DNA of 64,000 nucleotides from Atrina japonica (Eukaryota > Mollusca > Bivalvia > Pterioida > Pinnidae), in the NCBI GenBank assembly GCA_030159075.1, contig BROG01000226.1, positions 300,001 through 364,000 on the forward strand. Reading direction: 5' to 3'. Of this stretch, positions 1-13,134 are shown one piece after another (within the stretch, counting starts at the first letter, position 1; each line of letters opens with the position of its first letter). Both the position numbers and the translations under genes were made by a program. The notes under the pieces are model-generated. The model did not search any database, was not told where the DNA came from, and saw nothing but the letters and a program-made list of their open reading frames with translations.

Positions 1-140
1 AATATAATCTCAGATACCAAAGTGTAAATCTACAGGATGTCCAGGACATATATACAAATCTAGTGAATAGTTGACGAACACAGACCGCTGGAAATCCGTA
101 GCCGGGATCAGGCGAAGAATGCGGGAAAGGGTGAAGTAAA
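1..140 (-). mobile_element. Penelope-like element 3' tail remnant
   Basis: This fragment matches the 3' non-coding tail of the Penelope-like family seen more completely at 29.84-31.03 kb and 36.6-37.3 kb. It carries the same ordered blocks: CAGATACCAAAGT, then GGATGTCCAGGACA, then ACAAATCTAGTGAA, then ACAGACC.CTGGAAATCC. In the copies that retain reverse transcriptase these blocks lie downstream of the coding part on the minus strand, so this copy is read as minus. No coding part is kept and the left edge is cut by the window. Confidence 0.6.
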
Positions 141-2504
141 ATTATATACTGCTTGAAAGTTAAGTATCGCCATGTAATGTATTTTACTACAAGCAAAGAT
201 CACAACACATATATGAAAATCTAACTTACTTAGATTCAGAATTTCATGATACCGTGTTTGTATGGATTTACTGTATAGGATGTTTCCCAGGTACGGCCTG
301 GTATATATCTATCTAGTGACCCCGTCTACGAGATCACCAACGCATATGAATGAATACATTTAGGCATAAAATTATTGCATTATTGAAGGACTGCTGTTTA
401 ATATTGTGTGGGCATGACGTCACTGTAAGGGAACTAACCCTAGAACAACTTGGTGTAAATCAGTTTCAAAGAAAGCAATGAAGTCACAAAATTTATCACA
501 ATGAATGTTATACATAACTACCGTATGATTCAAATATCAAACACTGACATATCTCATAATACACCACTCTTTTGTGTTTCGTATTCATCTATGGTAATGA
601 CCTATTCAAAAAAGAATTTCCTAAAGCATAATATATCCACACCAAACTACAATGAGACAGTAGGTATGAGCTAGAGATAGAAGATACAGGTAGTAAAGAG
701 TAACAGAGATAGAAGGGAAGGAGACAGTAGTAGTAGTAAAGATTAACAGAGATAGAAGGAGAGAGGTGTTGGATGTGATAAATGCCCGCCTAACAATCCG
801 ACATCTGATCACAGGAATTTCTATGACGTTATAAATACATGTAATACTTGGTAGCTGATGAAAGATTATCTAACACACATTTACACGACATGGTCCCACC
901 TACATTTATAACGAAAAGCTACCACTAGCAAGACGGGAAGTAGAACGTGCTATGAGGAACGTGCTGTTTAATGGTGAACAAAAGTCGATAATTTATACTG
1001 ATAAAACTGCGAATCAAAATATAGAATATTTTGATGTGTAAAAGCGAATAAGTCTCTGTTTTTATACATATTTGGTCTAATTAGCGTCCGGTTAAGATGA
1101 GATGTGCTCATTAGACTAGTTCTACCCAACCTCCGACGCGGAGGTCTGAAAAGCCAGATGTGAGTTCAGAAGTGATTAAAACATGTGTTTTAGTTAATTA
1201 AATGTTATACAATAGAACATGTATAAGTCAGACTTATATAAGTAGAATTTCACGATGTCTCCATTTAGTCTTTATTCTTTTTTATGAACATCGAGCGTCG
1301 AAATAAACTGACTTTCGACAACTCGTATCCTTTTCTTCAAATTTAACTAACAAACATTTAGTTAATTTTACCACTAATAATAAAATAATATACCATTCCT
1401 TCATATGCCTTATAAATACGGTTTAAGGGTGGTCATACACACCCAGCAGTGACTCTAAAACCTATCATTATGTCTTCCGTGCTAACACAGAAATATCCAT
1501 CGTGAAATTTTAATAATGCGATAGCATTGGCTAACGAAAACACATAAACATTCAAATTCAAATACGATATGTACTGTACATGTCGGGAAATGAACCACTT
1601 TTGAAGTTCATAAATAAAACATTTAGCACAGAATAAATACAATGTACATTTATTATACTAATTATACTAATTACAGGTTTATTTGCAGCATTTGTTTGTA
1701 ATTAATTATTAAGGCAATCGTAATCTATTACATATTTACTAATATTTTGATAGTTACATTCCATTCCTTGCCACGTATAAAAAGTACAACGTCAAGATGA
1801 AAATTCAATGATATCACCATGTGTGTTCTATGTAATTTGATAAAAAATAATGCATCAATAAATCCAATGTTGTCTCTATCTAAACTTGATACAAGATGTA
1901 TATATAAGATCATCAAAATCACATTAAATAACTTTATTTTAAAAATAAACTTGTACAATAAATACAGAATTATGAACTCCCAGCAATGCAACCGCGTTGC
2001 CTTCAGTTTCTATATATACGTCACAGATAATACATAATCAAAAGCACAGGGCCGATTTTGTGTACTGTGCCAGTCAGTCTTTATTTTTTTTAAATGCACT
2101 TATCATACAACAATGCACCAAGGAAATATAAATCCGTGAAATGGAAACATGCGGAAGGGTTTATCTGCGTGTTTTCAGTTCTTTGAGGCTGCTAACCTTG
2201 CACCTATTCCATTTAACTCATCAACCTCTGAGAAACAATGAGCTATTCTATAACTCAATGATTTAGACCAGTCCAAATGTGTATTAAGGGGTATATGAAT
2301 TAAAAACAAAAACGGTCATTTTATATAGAGCTATTGATGTTCAAATTATAGCATACACAATTAATCAGGTATAATATGACCACGGAAGTCACTGTGGTGT
2401 TATAAACACAATAGAATATAATTCCAAAAATTGTCCAGTCAATGTTAATTACTTATAACCACGATAGCTGGCAATTCTATTAATAAATAAATAAAAATAG
2501 GTAG
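141..2504. other. No gene recognised; AT-rich non-coding
   Basis: Only short frames without recognisable protein similarity occur. The one local structure is an imperfect direct repeat around 690-770, where AACAGAGATAGAAGG occurs twice with GTAGTAAAGA-like neighbours. I see no splice-bounded exon or RNA gene. Confidence 0.6.
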
Positions 2505-2885
2505 TCTCTTGAGATGAACCAATGATCTTGAATTGAACCAGTTACATTGACTTGAACAAGTTACTTTAACTTGAACCAATGACCTTGACATGAACCAGTG
2601 ACCTTGACTTCAACCAGTGGCATTGACTTGAACCATTGACCTTGATTGACCCAGTTATTTAAATTGAACTAGTGACCATGATATGAGCCAGTTACTTTGA
2701 CATGAACCGGTGACCTTGACTTGAACCAGTGGCCTTGACTTGAACCAGTTACCAGTGACCCTGACATAAAACAGTGACATTAATTTGAATCAGTGACGTT
2801 GATATGCAGCAGTGACATTGACTTGAACCGATGACCTTGATTTGAACCAGTAGCCTTGACATGAACTACTGACCTGACTTTTAAG
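2505..2885. repeat. 19-bp minisatellite, about 20 degenerate copies
   Basis: Tandem units near TGAACCAGTGACCTTGACT follow each other with 18-20 bp spacing and many substitutions. One unit is disturbed near 2745-2765. The nonamer TGACCTTGA, which is the reverse complement of the extended nuclear-receptor half-site TCAAGGTCA, is exact five times (about 2580, 2599, 2637, 2711 and 2832) with several one-base variants. The divergence between units indicates an old array. Confidence 0.85.
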
Positions 2886-3427
2886 TCTTTATCAGGATAA
2901 ACTTGCAAAAAGTCATATAGATTTACAATTGGATAAGAGTGTTATATTATGTCTGTTTTCGGAAATCATTATTGTTCTACGATTTCAGACAATTTTTGAA
3001 AGTTGTACTGTATATCACGTACTCCAATTGCAGTTATCTTTAATTAAGTTTGCTGGAAAAAATACAATCAGTGGTAATGTTTTGATGAACACACAGATAA
3101 AGGAAGATACAGACCAAATACAATGATACCTAGGCATATGGAATAGCGTTATAGTTTGTTGTGACATTTGAAGAAAAACCAAATGTCTTAATTTGTTATG
3201 AATGGATGGTGTCCAGATCAATCATCCGGAAAAAGAGTATATTTTGATACCTTTAATTGTTGTCTTTATCTTTTTGTGCTAAATGTACGCAACTATGTAT
3301 ACAGAAAATGCAATGATAAAACAATTTATCATTCGATGTACTTGCTGGCATACTGAACGCTTCTATAGCCACTTAAGTATTTCCTCAAACAACCTAGTAA
3401 TGATATCAGCAGTTTCGTACAAACGGG
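2886..3427. other. No gene recognised
   Basis: Short overlapping frames on both strands lack recognisable motifs or flanking splice sites. I see nothing else here. Confidence 0.55.
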
Positions 3428-3516
3428 CGTCTCTCTCTGTCTCTCTGTCTCTCTCTGCCTGTCTGTCTCTCTGTCTCTGTCTCTCTGTCTCTCTGTCTCT
3501 CTCTCTCTCTCTCTGT
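3428..3516. repeat. (CT)n / (CTGT)n microsatellite
   Basis: The stretch is pure CT with interspersed CTGT units, then uninterrupted CT to about 3515. The serine/leucine-rich and arginine/glutamate-rich frames read through it are artefacts of the repeat. Confidence 0.95.
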
Positions 3517-4650
3517 GTTGGTGTATGTAATACTGGTTACACGTGTGCGTTTTTGTAGAATATACACAAAAACAAATGCAACTTATGTATATACAAATTA
3601 GCATAATTATTTTGGCAATTTTCGGTCTACATAATTTTATCTCTGGAAAAAAGGTTTTGTTTACAAATACGACAAGTACTATGGTTTAACCTATGTCGTT
3701 TTTGCCTTTATAGATTTATCGTGAAATGGAAAATAAGAAACTGTTTTTAAGTGTGTTTGAATTTCCTATATAAATAACGAATCTTTCAAAACAATTTATC
3801 CGTCAAACACATGCTATATTTTAAAATCATATAATGTAAAAACAATTTCATCGTGAATGCATCTTCTGACGTGTTGTTGCTTGGTAACTTTCCTGATAAT
3901 TCACAGACTTATTAAAGATAATTTAAGTTACTAATGAAATGACCAAGTGATTTATATAGTCTGTCAATAAAAGTTTACAATATCAGTTTCGACACACGTC
4001 TCATCTTCTCAGTTACGTATATTACTGTCAAACGAAAACAATGTAGCACAAAATGGAATGAAGCATGGTTTTATCATCGTTGATATATGTAAAATCTAAT
4101 CCTCAATACATCAGATATATTACATAAACTTTTTAGAAACCGAAATTGTTCTTGAATTCCTCATCCGTTCCACCGATGTTTCTATCCTTCTTCCAGCCAA
4201 AATCTTCTAGTGAAAACTTTTGGTGACTAGTTCTGTGTACTTTTATGTTCATGCTTTTCTGTTTCAAAAGCATCACCCGTCTAATGATTTTAGATAATAC
4301 ATGGTTGACATTTGATATCCAGAAATATGAGCCCCAGAGACAAATGTTTTGAATGGTGTTTTTATAACTTTAAAATCATAGATTTCATGACGTTAAAATC
4401 TTGTTACAAAATCAAGTTCTTTGGTATTAAAAATCATCGATAGACTTATCATTTTCGCTCATTGTTCACCTACCAAAATTGACACAATTTATAATTGCCA
4501 TGGCTAATTAATCTGCCCTAATTGAAATAAACAGTAAGCTCGTATAAACCTAGATACAAACAAACGTTGTCTTGACAACGTGCTTGTATGTTCACCAAAT
4601 TCGAGTTATTTTATTTTCCATTCAAAAGAAACAAGGACATTTACAATGCC
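3517..4650. other. No gene recognised
   Basis: AT-rich sequence without a long frame, tRNA-like boxes or obvious repeats. Confidence 0.55.
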
Positions 4651-4654
4651 AAAA

Positions 4655-6452
4655 AACATGTTTGTAAATGAAGCTTTAACTATAAGTATGTGAGGTTTGT
4701 AATGTTTGTAAAGGAAGCTTTAACTATAAGTATGTGACGTTTGTAATGTTTGTAAAGGAAGCTTTCACTATAAGTATGTGACGTTTGTAATGCTTGTAAA
4801 GGAAGCTTTAACAATAAGTATGTGACGTTTGTAATGATTGTAAAGGAAGCTTTAACTATAAGTATGTGAGGTTTGTAATGTTTGTAAAGGAAGCTTTAAC
4901 TATAAGTATGTGACGTTTGTAATGTTTGTAAAGGAAGCTTTAACTATAAGTATGTGACGTTTGTAATGTTTGTAAAGGAAGCTTTAAATATAAGTATTAT
5001 GGCTAGTAATGTTTGTAAAGGAAGCTTTAAATATAAGTATGTGAGGTTTGTAATGTTTGTAAAGGAAGCTTTAACTATAAGTATGTGACGTTTGTAATGC
5101 TTGTAAAGGAAACTTCAACTATAAGTATGTGACGTTTGTAATGTTTGTAAAGGAAGCTTTCACTATAAGTATGTGACGTTTTGTAATGCTTGTAAAGGAA
5201 GCTTTAACTATAAGTATGTGACGGTTTGTAATGTTTGTAAAGGAAGCTTTAACTATAAGTATGTGACGTTTGTAATGTTTGTAAAGGAAGCTTTAAATAT
5301 AAGTATTATGGCTAGTAATGTTTGTAAAGGAAGCTTTAACTATAAGTATGTGACGTTTGTAATGCTTGTAAAGGAAGCTTTATCTATAAGTATGTGACGT
5401 TTGTAATGTTTGTAAAGGAATCTTTAACTATAAGTATGTGAGGTTTGTAATGTTTGTAAAGGAAGCTTTAAATATAAGTATTATGGCTAGTAATGTTTGT
5501 AAAGGAAGCTTTAAATATAAGTATGTGAGGTTTGTAATTTTTGTAAAGGAAACTTTAACTATAAGTATGTGAGGTTTGTAATGTTTGTAAAGGAAGCTTT
5601 AACTATAAGTATGTGACGTTTGTAATGTTTGTAAAGGAAGCTTTAACTATAAGTATGTGACGTTTGTAATGCTTGTAAAGGAAGCTTTAACTATAAGTAT
5701 GTGACGTTTGTAATGTTTGTAAAGGAAGCTTTAACTATAAGTATGTGACGTTTGTAATGTTTGTAAAGGAAGCTATAAATATAAGTATTATGGCTAGTAA
5801 TGTTTGTAAAGGAAGCTTTAAATATAAGTATGTGAGGTTTGTAATGTTTGTAAAGGAATCTTTAACTATAAGTATGTGAGGTTTGTAATGTTTGTAAAGG
5901 AAGCTTTAACTATAAGTATGTGAGGTTTGTAATGTTTGTAAAGGAATCTTTAACTATAAGTATGTGACGTTTCTAATGCTTGTAAAGGAAACTTCAACTA
6001 TAAGTATGTGACGTTTGTAATGTTTGTAAAGGAAGCTTTAACTATAAGTATGTGACGTTTGTAATGCTTGTAAAGGAAGCTTTAACTATAAGTATGTGAC
6101 GTTTGTAATGCTTGTAAAGGAAGCTTTAACTATAAGTATGTGACGTTTGTAATGCTTGTAAAGGAATCTTTAACTATAAGTATGTGACGTTTGTAATGCT
6201 TGTAAAGGAAACTTCAACTATAAGTATGTGACGTTTGTAATGTTTGTAAAGGAAACTTTAACTATAAGTATGTGACGTTTGTAATGTTTGTAAAGGAAGC
6301 TTTAACTATAAGTATGTGACGTTTGTAATGCTTGTAAAGGAAGCTTTAACTATAAGTATGTGACGTTTGTAATGTTTGTAAAGGAAGCTTTAACTATAAG
6401 TATGTGACGTTTGTAATGCTTGTAAAGGAAGCTTTAACTATAAGTATGTGTA
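4655..6452. repeat. 44-bp minisatellite, about 41 copies
   Basis: The period is 44 bp, for example TATAAGTATG at 4681 and TATAAG again at 4725. Each unit contains TTTGTAATGTTTGTAAAGG followed by AAGCTTTAAC. Three variant classes are mixed: TGACG against TGAGG at the junction, GTTTG against GCTTG, and a 43-bp class containing TATTATGGCTAGTAATG at about 4993, 5301, 5476 and 5782. The spacings of the last class (about 308, 175 and 306 bp) suggest duplication of multi-unit blocks. The array is not coding because the period is not a multiple of three and frames are interrupted. Confidence 0.97.
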
Positions 6453-7140
6453 TCTCATTTTGATTTTGCCAAGGTTTATAATGAAAACAACAACAAAAAC
6501 GAAATTCCACCCCTCCCCCAACAAAAACAACTACTGAACTACAATGCACCTACCCTAATTTCAGAATTTGATGTAATATAAAGCACACATATTTCTCAAC
6601 CGTTGTATTTAAGGTATTGATTTACCTAAAAATAAAATATATATATATATATATATATAGGCTTAGGAATCTATAAGTATCCATAAAACCTACGAAAGTA
6701 TCAAATACACTGTTTAAATCTAGGAATGACGTGTCGGTATGTCTATTTAATTACTTTAAGAAGAAATGAATGTACAAATAAATCTAAATTATGCAAGTTT
6801 TAATACCATGCCGATTAAACACGCCATTACTAAGGGACATAAATCCGTTTTGTCTTATATATAGAAAATGTCACTCACATTATTTACTGTATTTACTTTG
6901 TATTTCAGAAACTGATACCTTTCATCTTAACAGCTGTTCCATTCGTTTTATTCTCGCCCTCCTAATATCTGATACATATTTTCATCAGTGATTGATTAAT
7001 ACTGATTACGGCCGTCTGGAACAGTTAATGTTGATATTTATTTGAAGATTTATTTCAAAAACTTACTGCAGTCTTACAGCAGTCATATTTGCCTATTTTT
7101 GCCACGTGAATAGCAGTTGAATATTGTGTTCCAATAGTGT
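6453..7140. other. No gene; short (TA)n at 6637-6658
   Basis: Unique-looking AT-rich sequence with one short TA tract. A 66-codon frame at 6791-6991 on the plus strand resembles no family I know. Confidence 0.5.
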
Positions 7141-7159
7141 AACAATGATTCCAAAAACT

Positions 7160-7350
7160 TATAACATAAAAATCACAGATACCAAAGTTTTTATTGCAAG
7201 GCGGTTAAGGTGGAAAAATACAAATCTGTGCATATTTGAAGAATACAGACAGAATACAGTGGTGGTATCAGGTGCAATTGAGGTGTAAGGATGCCATGTT
7301 AATCGGTTACAACTACCGCTAGTCAACAGTCAAATTCAAATGAAATAAGT
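7160..7350 (-). mobile_element. Penelope-like 3' tail remnant
   Basis: The ordered blocks AAATCACAGATACCAAAG, ATACAAATCTGTG, ACAGACAGAATACAG, TATCAGGTG and AATCGGTTACAACTACCGCTAG align with the tail of the better preserved copy at 36.6-36.8 kb. Orientation is minus. No coding sequence is kept. Confidence 0.5.
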
Positions 7351-7472
7351 GATGAATAAACACTCTTCAAAAATGGTTTAGGCGAAAATGGAAATTACAT
7401 GATCATTTTGCCGATTCTTGATATATCTTATCAGCAATTTAAAACCTACTTGAAATGGTCATGTGTTGAACA

Positions 7473-7693
<221 letters not shown>

Positions 7694-7734
7694 ATTCATT
7701 TTATTATTATTAAATATATCATATTTGTTGCTCT

Positions 7735-8415
7735 TATGCAGCTATGATATTTACTATTTCATAGTATTACTAGTGCATAGCTACAGTATTGATTATTATA
7801 TGCCTACAATATTTACTATTCTATAGCTATAGTATTAACTTTTGTATAGCTATGGTATTAACTATTGTATAGCTACTGTATTAACTATTATATGCCTATG
7901 ACATTACCCATTGTATAGCTATGATATCAACTTTTGTATAGCTATGGTATTAACTTTTGCATAGCTATGGTATTAACTATTATATGCCTATGACATTATC
8001 CATTGTATAGCTATGATATCAACTATTGTATAGACATGGTATTAATTATAATGTAGCTGTGGTATTAACTATTGTGTATCTATGTTATTAACTATGGTAT
8101 TAGCTGTTGTATAGCTATGGTAGTAAGTATCATATAACTATGATATCAAGTATTGTATAGCTATGATATCATCTATTGTATAGCTATGGTATCAACTATT
8201 GTATATGTATAGTATCAACTATTGTATAGCTATGATATTAACTATTGCATAGCTATGGTATTAACTACTGTATAGCTATTATATCAACTATTGTATAGCT
8301 ATGATATTAACTATTGTATAGCTATGGTATTAACTACTGTATAGCTATTATATCAACTATTGTATAGCTATGGTATTAGATAATATAAAGCTATGGTATT
8401 AAGTATATATTGTGC
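7735..8415. repeat. 23-bp minisatellite, about 29 copies
   Basis: The repeat period is 23 bp with consensus start TAGCTATGGTATTAAC followed by TATTGTA. Sub-variants alternate TGGTATTAACT with TGATATCAACT. A two-unit block including a TAGCTATTATATCAAC variant is repeated at about 8272-8310 and 8335-8370, which shows local block duplication. Confidence 0.93.
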
Positions 8416-8740
8416 ATGGTGTTGGTATAATTATGTCCTATGTGTTTTAGATAAGGTTATCCTGTGATGATACTCAGTTTTCAGATGTACTCCAAATCTG
8501 CCTATCAATAATATTAACCGTAATTAAAGGAACATTTGACTGGTGTGGAAAACTACATTAAGGTTTGATTAATCCTTTCATAGATAACATATCACTTCTG
8601 ACCATTGTAATCAAAAGAAGAGTAAATTTACACTCGTGGTTCCAGGAATGAATATTTCAGTACGGGCAATTCTTTAACTTGTTTATCCTTCCTTGTTAAA
8701 ATATACTTGATATTAATGTTCAATATCATAATTATTATTA
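8416..8740. other. No gene recognised
   Basis: Short unique spacer between two repeat arrays with nothing identifiable. Confidence 0.55.
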
Positions 8741-8744
8741 TATA

Positions 8745-8869
8745 TATGACGACGAAGACGACAACGACGACAACGACGATTGTGATGATGCTGATAATGA
8801 TGAAAAGGATGATGACGACTATGATGATAATGATGAAAATGTTGATGACAACTATGATGATGGTGATAT

Positions 8870-8909
<40 letters not shown>

Positions 8910-8963
8910 AATGATGATGACGACTATGATGATGGTGACGATAATGATGATGATGATGATGAC

Positions 8964-9020
<57 letters not shown>

Positions 9021-9022
9021 AA

Positions 9023-9053
<31 letters not shown>
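8745..9053. repeat. (GAT)n trinucleotide array
   Basis: A GAC/GAT-rich start is followed by long pure GATGAT runs. Both strands appear open (Met-rich plus, His-rich minus) only because a trinucleotide array without stop codons is open in most frames. No flanking coding evidence supports a poly-His or poly-Met protein. Confidence 0.96.
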
Positions 9054-10375
9054 CCTTTTTCAATGCTTAATATAGAAGAACTAACCATAGTTACTTAAAA
9101 AGCTATATTTTGATTTTTTAATAACAATGTACGATGCAAAACTCGAAACCTTTTTGTTTTTAAAAAACTAAATGGTTAAATAATTACCTCTGATTATATT
9201 GGTCAGATACGACACATTTAGTCTTTAAACTAACGCAGATCAAACTGATTTCTTGGCAGGCGAAAGGAAACCAGAAAGAAGTTTTACTGCAGATATTTTC
9301 TATAGTGACAATCATAAGTGAGATCAATTAGTAGACTTTATGATAACGTGAACTTTGCTTGATACTCTTTATATTATCAAATACAATCTATATAATTTAA
9401 CATACTCACATTGATAATACTGCTTTTTCATTTGCTCTAACAGAATATATTTATCTTTGTACAACAATTTCTTCAAATTTACTGCGAAAGAAAACTTATT
9501 TTCCTGTTATTTCCACAGCGAAAGGGGCGCTCCATGTGAAGTACCAACATGGTTAACCACAACCAATAGAAAGATAGAGATGCATCGAGATGAACGTGTG
9601 CGCATGCACAAATATCTTTAAATAACATATTAATCATTCTCCCAAGAATACCCGTGAAGTTATTTTTCGTCGGAGTGATATCACACCATATTAGGACAAA
9701 AGTTTTACTCAAAAGACCACAGCAAATGAAATTAATTGGAATATGATAAGCACTTATACTTTACTTTACTAAAATGTTACCCGTAAGGTATCCCATCATA
9801 TAAAGTGAATATTGGACAACGACGGACGTTCCGAACAAACACTTAACACGTCATTTCATTTGTCAAAACATGGTTATTGCATACCGACAGACATTTTTAG
9901 ATAAAATCCGATAAAATATAACTTACATTTTTCTCTTTTCTGCGTGTTTTCAGCTACATAAATCAAATGGAAATGAAATGAAAAATAATATCAAAACAAG
10001 GTATTATTTCAAGTGTAGGTAGTGGTGATAATTGATGACGTCATCACCATTAGAGAAAAATACTTAAAGTTCATATATGTTAATTATTATATGAATATAC
10101 AATGTATATTGTTACTAAGTGTCAATACTGTCATTTTGCATTTCTCTGCTTTGTTGCTTTTTTCTTTTTGTTTTTTCTTTTTGAATTGGTTTTTTTTAAC
10201 TATTGTTGACATGCCTTTGAACACATACCTCACGGATCCAGGCTTCCTGTATATACACATATTGCCCAAATTAATATAAATCATAAGAACCGTACATCAA
10301 GTACACTGCAAATAAGACACCTTGCACTCCTTCATGCACACCATTAGCCAAACATAGTTTATATCTTGTTAATTG
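9054..10375. other. No gene recognised
   Basis: Contains a T-rich stretch near 10150-10200 and short frames (9479-9712 minus, 10022-10279 plus) without recognisable families. Confidence 0.5.
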
Positions 10376-10950
10376 CTTTTAATGTTGCTTTTTGCTTTTA
10401 TTTAGTTGTTGTTTTTGTTGTTGTTTTTTTTGTTGTTGCTGTTGTTGTTGTTGTTGTTGTTGATGATGATGTTGTTGTTGTTATTGTTGTTGCGTTTTGT
10501 TTTTTTCATTCATATTCCTTTTCCAATACGGATGTTTCAGATTGTGATATTCGGAAGATTCGAATTACAAATGTTGTTGGTTTTTGGCTTTTTTCGTGTT
10601 GCATTTCGTCTGTTTTTTCCTGTTGTTGCTTTTTGTTTTTCTTTCTTTTTTATCCATTTCCAGTACAGAGGGTTCAAATAAAGAATGCTGTTGGTTTTTG
10701 GCTTTTTCCGAGTTGCATTCTGTCTTTGTTGTCGTTGTTGTTTTGTTGTCGTTGTTGTTTTTGTTGTTGTTGTTGTTTTTGTTGTTGCGTTTGTTTTTCT
10801 TTCTTTTTCATCCTTTATCCTTTTCCAATCGGAGGTTTTGGACTACGACAGATTGGCTATTCAAACATTTTCTTATTAAGTCAGCGTGGGATTCTGAATG
10901 CGAATGTTGTTATATTTTTGGCTTTTTTCGTGTCGCTTTTTGTCTTTGTT
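10376..10950. repeat. Diverged T-rich modular repeat with (GTT)n expansions
   Basis: At least three and perhaps four modules share the order TGTTGGTTTTTGGCTTTTT, then C.TGTTGCATTTCGTCT-like sequence, then a (TTG)n stretch of variable length, then TTTTTCTTTCTTTTT, then CCTTTTCCAATACGGAGG-like sequence. Copies begin near 10380, 10571, 10684 and 10905. The poly-Val, poly-Leu and Phe-rich frames through it are repeat artefacts. Confidence 0.8.
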
Positions 10951-13130
10951 CATCATGGGTAAAACCAGATGAAAATGTCCATTGTAAAAGACCTTCAGTA
11001 TCTTATATGTAAACATACAATTTCACCAGAATGATCAACGAAGGCATATCCGAGTTGATAAGCAAAATATGTAATACGGTGTGGTGGTGCTTTATACTGT
11101 GACAACCAGTTTTAAATAGAGGAGAACACTTGGTAACAATGTGCATTGAAATAGTCCCACCAACCTTTGTAAGTGAAGTGTCTACTTTTCTTAGGATATA
11201 ACTAGGCACGAGCCTGTGTTGACAAAATGTGGGAACCTGTATGGCTAGTTTTCCTAACATGACTAACCAGGGCATCTCTAAGCTAACTAGTAATGTATGG
11301 CATACAGTGACGTTCTGTCGCAGAGTGTCGTGAACAGGGTCTTAATTTTATTATTTTGTATTAACAACAATGTTATTCAACATTTGTCTCCATGGGTAGT
11401 ATACATTTATTTGGAAACGTTACAAAGCTACTGTTCAACCCCGTGGGTCATTTTAAAGGATGACGCTTTACCTACATCAAAGATGTTTTTGTACGGTAAA
11501 ACATTTTTATAAATTTAGATGCTATGTGAAAGAGAATAAAAATACAGTATTTCTGCATATATGATAAACATCAGTATTTACCTAGTGGATGGTATGATTT
11601 CTCTTCCTGGCGGAGAGTTAAGAGGCGATGATGATTCATTTTTCCATTTAAGTGAAACTCATAACTTCCATGTCATGTGGTGACAAAAGATATGGAAATG
11701 TTGAAAATAAAACCTATGGAATTGTAAAGAAAAAAATAAAAATAGTATCTACGAAAATGGTTAAGTATTTTGCGGAAATAATATGACTTTATCTTCCACG
11801 TCGACATGTAGATAGCTAATGTAAGAATCAAACTCATTAATTATGCACAGAGAATACGCAAATATCAGATATCAATCAATGGATGCTGAGGTGCACGTGT
11901 TGATATTATTTACAACATACAGTATTTATTCACCTTTATATTTATGGTCTTATGATTTCGCCAGCTCGATTTCCTTTTTCTAGGAATCTGTCAATTCAAG
12001 AGGCCACGATGTTTTTGCTTTCATGCTTTTCCATCAACAATGGAAATAAGCATGCGCAAAACTCATGAAACTTGCAAACCATTTGGTGACGACAAAAAAT
12101 AAAAAAGAACGTGGAAAGTTGTGAAAAAACAAAAAAACCTATGTGTTTTAATTCAACAATTTTGTAAACAAAAAACATATTTGACCCAAACAATTGAGAT
12201 TGAAATATTTGAGGAAATCGTAGATACTATGTCTTTAATATTAAAGATATTGTAATGTATCAACTGCAAAACGCTCGCATCTGAGATAAGACCGTACTAA
12301 AAACAAAGGATAACCGACCAATTACCAACATAGGCAGTTTCTCATCCACAATCAGATTCAGTATTTTAAATAGTCAAACATTGTACAATCAAATCAATGG
12401 CATCATTCCTTCTATTGATTTTTGTTGTTGATAGATGCCACGCTAAGTTTTCTCCTCCTGGAGTGGTGTTTTTGAATTTTCGAAATAAAAATAGTTTTAT
12501 TTGAATTGCGTTATGTTTAATACTCAAATATATTTCAGTTATATTGTAGGGACCAGATTTAAATGTAACCTGAAAATAGTCACGACCTTTTGTAAGTAAA
12601 GTGTTAACATCGGACTATCTCGCACTGACTAAAGGTGAGGAACTCAATAATACGGAAATGTCCTAACGGTTCAACCATAGTGGCAGCCTTCCCAAGAATA
12701 AATGTACACCTCGGTCACCATGCAAAATAAAAAAACCATAGTAATAATAGTCAATTATCAAGCTGTAATGACTATACGTATACATGGATTTGAGTTTTGT
12801 ACATGTGAGAGTGATCCATGTGATACAAAAACAACAATAGTAGAAAAATGTTAAAGTGGCATTCGGCCTTTAGGATACGTTACTTACACGTATTGGAACC
12901 TAAGAATACGTATAATTATACATATTGAAATAGTGCAATGTTCTTACCTAGATTTACTCCTGTCGATTGGAAAAGACTGTCAACTTCATACACCCCACTA
13001 TGACAAACGAGACGATTTGAATTTCCAGATCACAAACTTCCCGTTTCTAAGTAGTAATATTCCATCTTCTCCTGCCTATGGCGTTTTCATTTCATAACTT
13101 ATACGTTATGCCAGGGCATGCTCTTCTTGT
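10951..13130. other. No gene recognised
   Basis: Short frames only. A weak diverged direct repeat, about 30 bp long, links 11025-11055 with 11258-11290 (ATGA.CAA.GAAGGCAT..C against ATGACTAACCAGGGCATCTC). Nothing else can be supported. Confidence 0.5.
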
Positions 13131-13134
13131 GAAT

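Noticed and set aside
5173..5397. Repetitive CKGSFNYKYVTF-type frame that might suggest a repeat protein
   Set aside because: The underlying 44-bp period is not a multiple of three. The frame persists only where extra bases restore phase and ends quickly.
4655..6452. CRISPR-like regularly spaced repeats
   Set aside because: Units are contiguous 44-bp tandem copies with no unique spacers, in a eukaryotic sequence.
8707..9075. Poly-Met and poly-His open frames on opposite strands
   Set aside because: They are produced by a GAT trinucleotide array. There is no flanking coding context or splice evidence.
10366..11012. Long Val/Leu/Phe-rich frames resembling membrane proteins
   Set aside because: They follow a T-rich modular repeat with GTT expansions. 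Three overlapping plus frames are open at once, which indicates composition and not coding.
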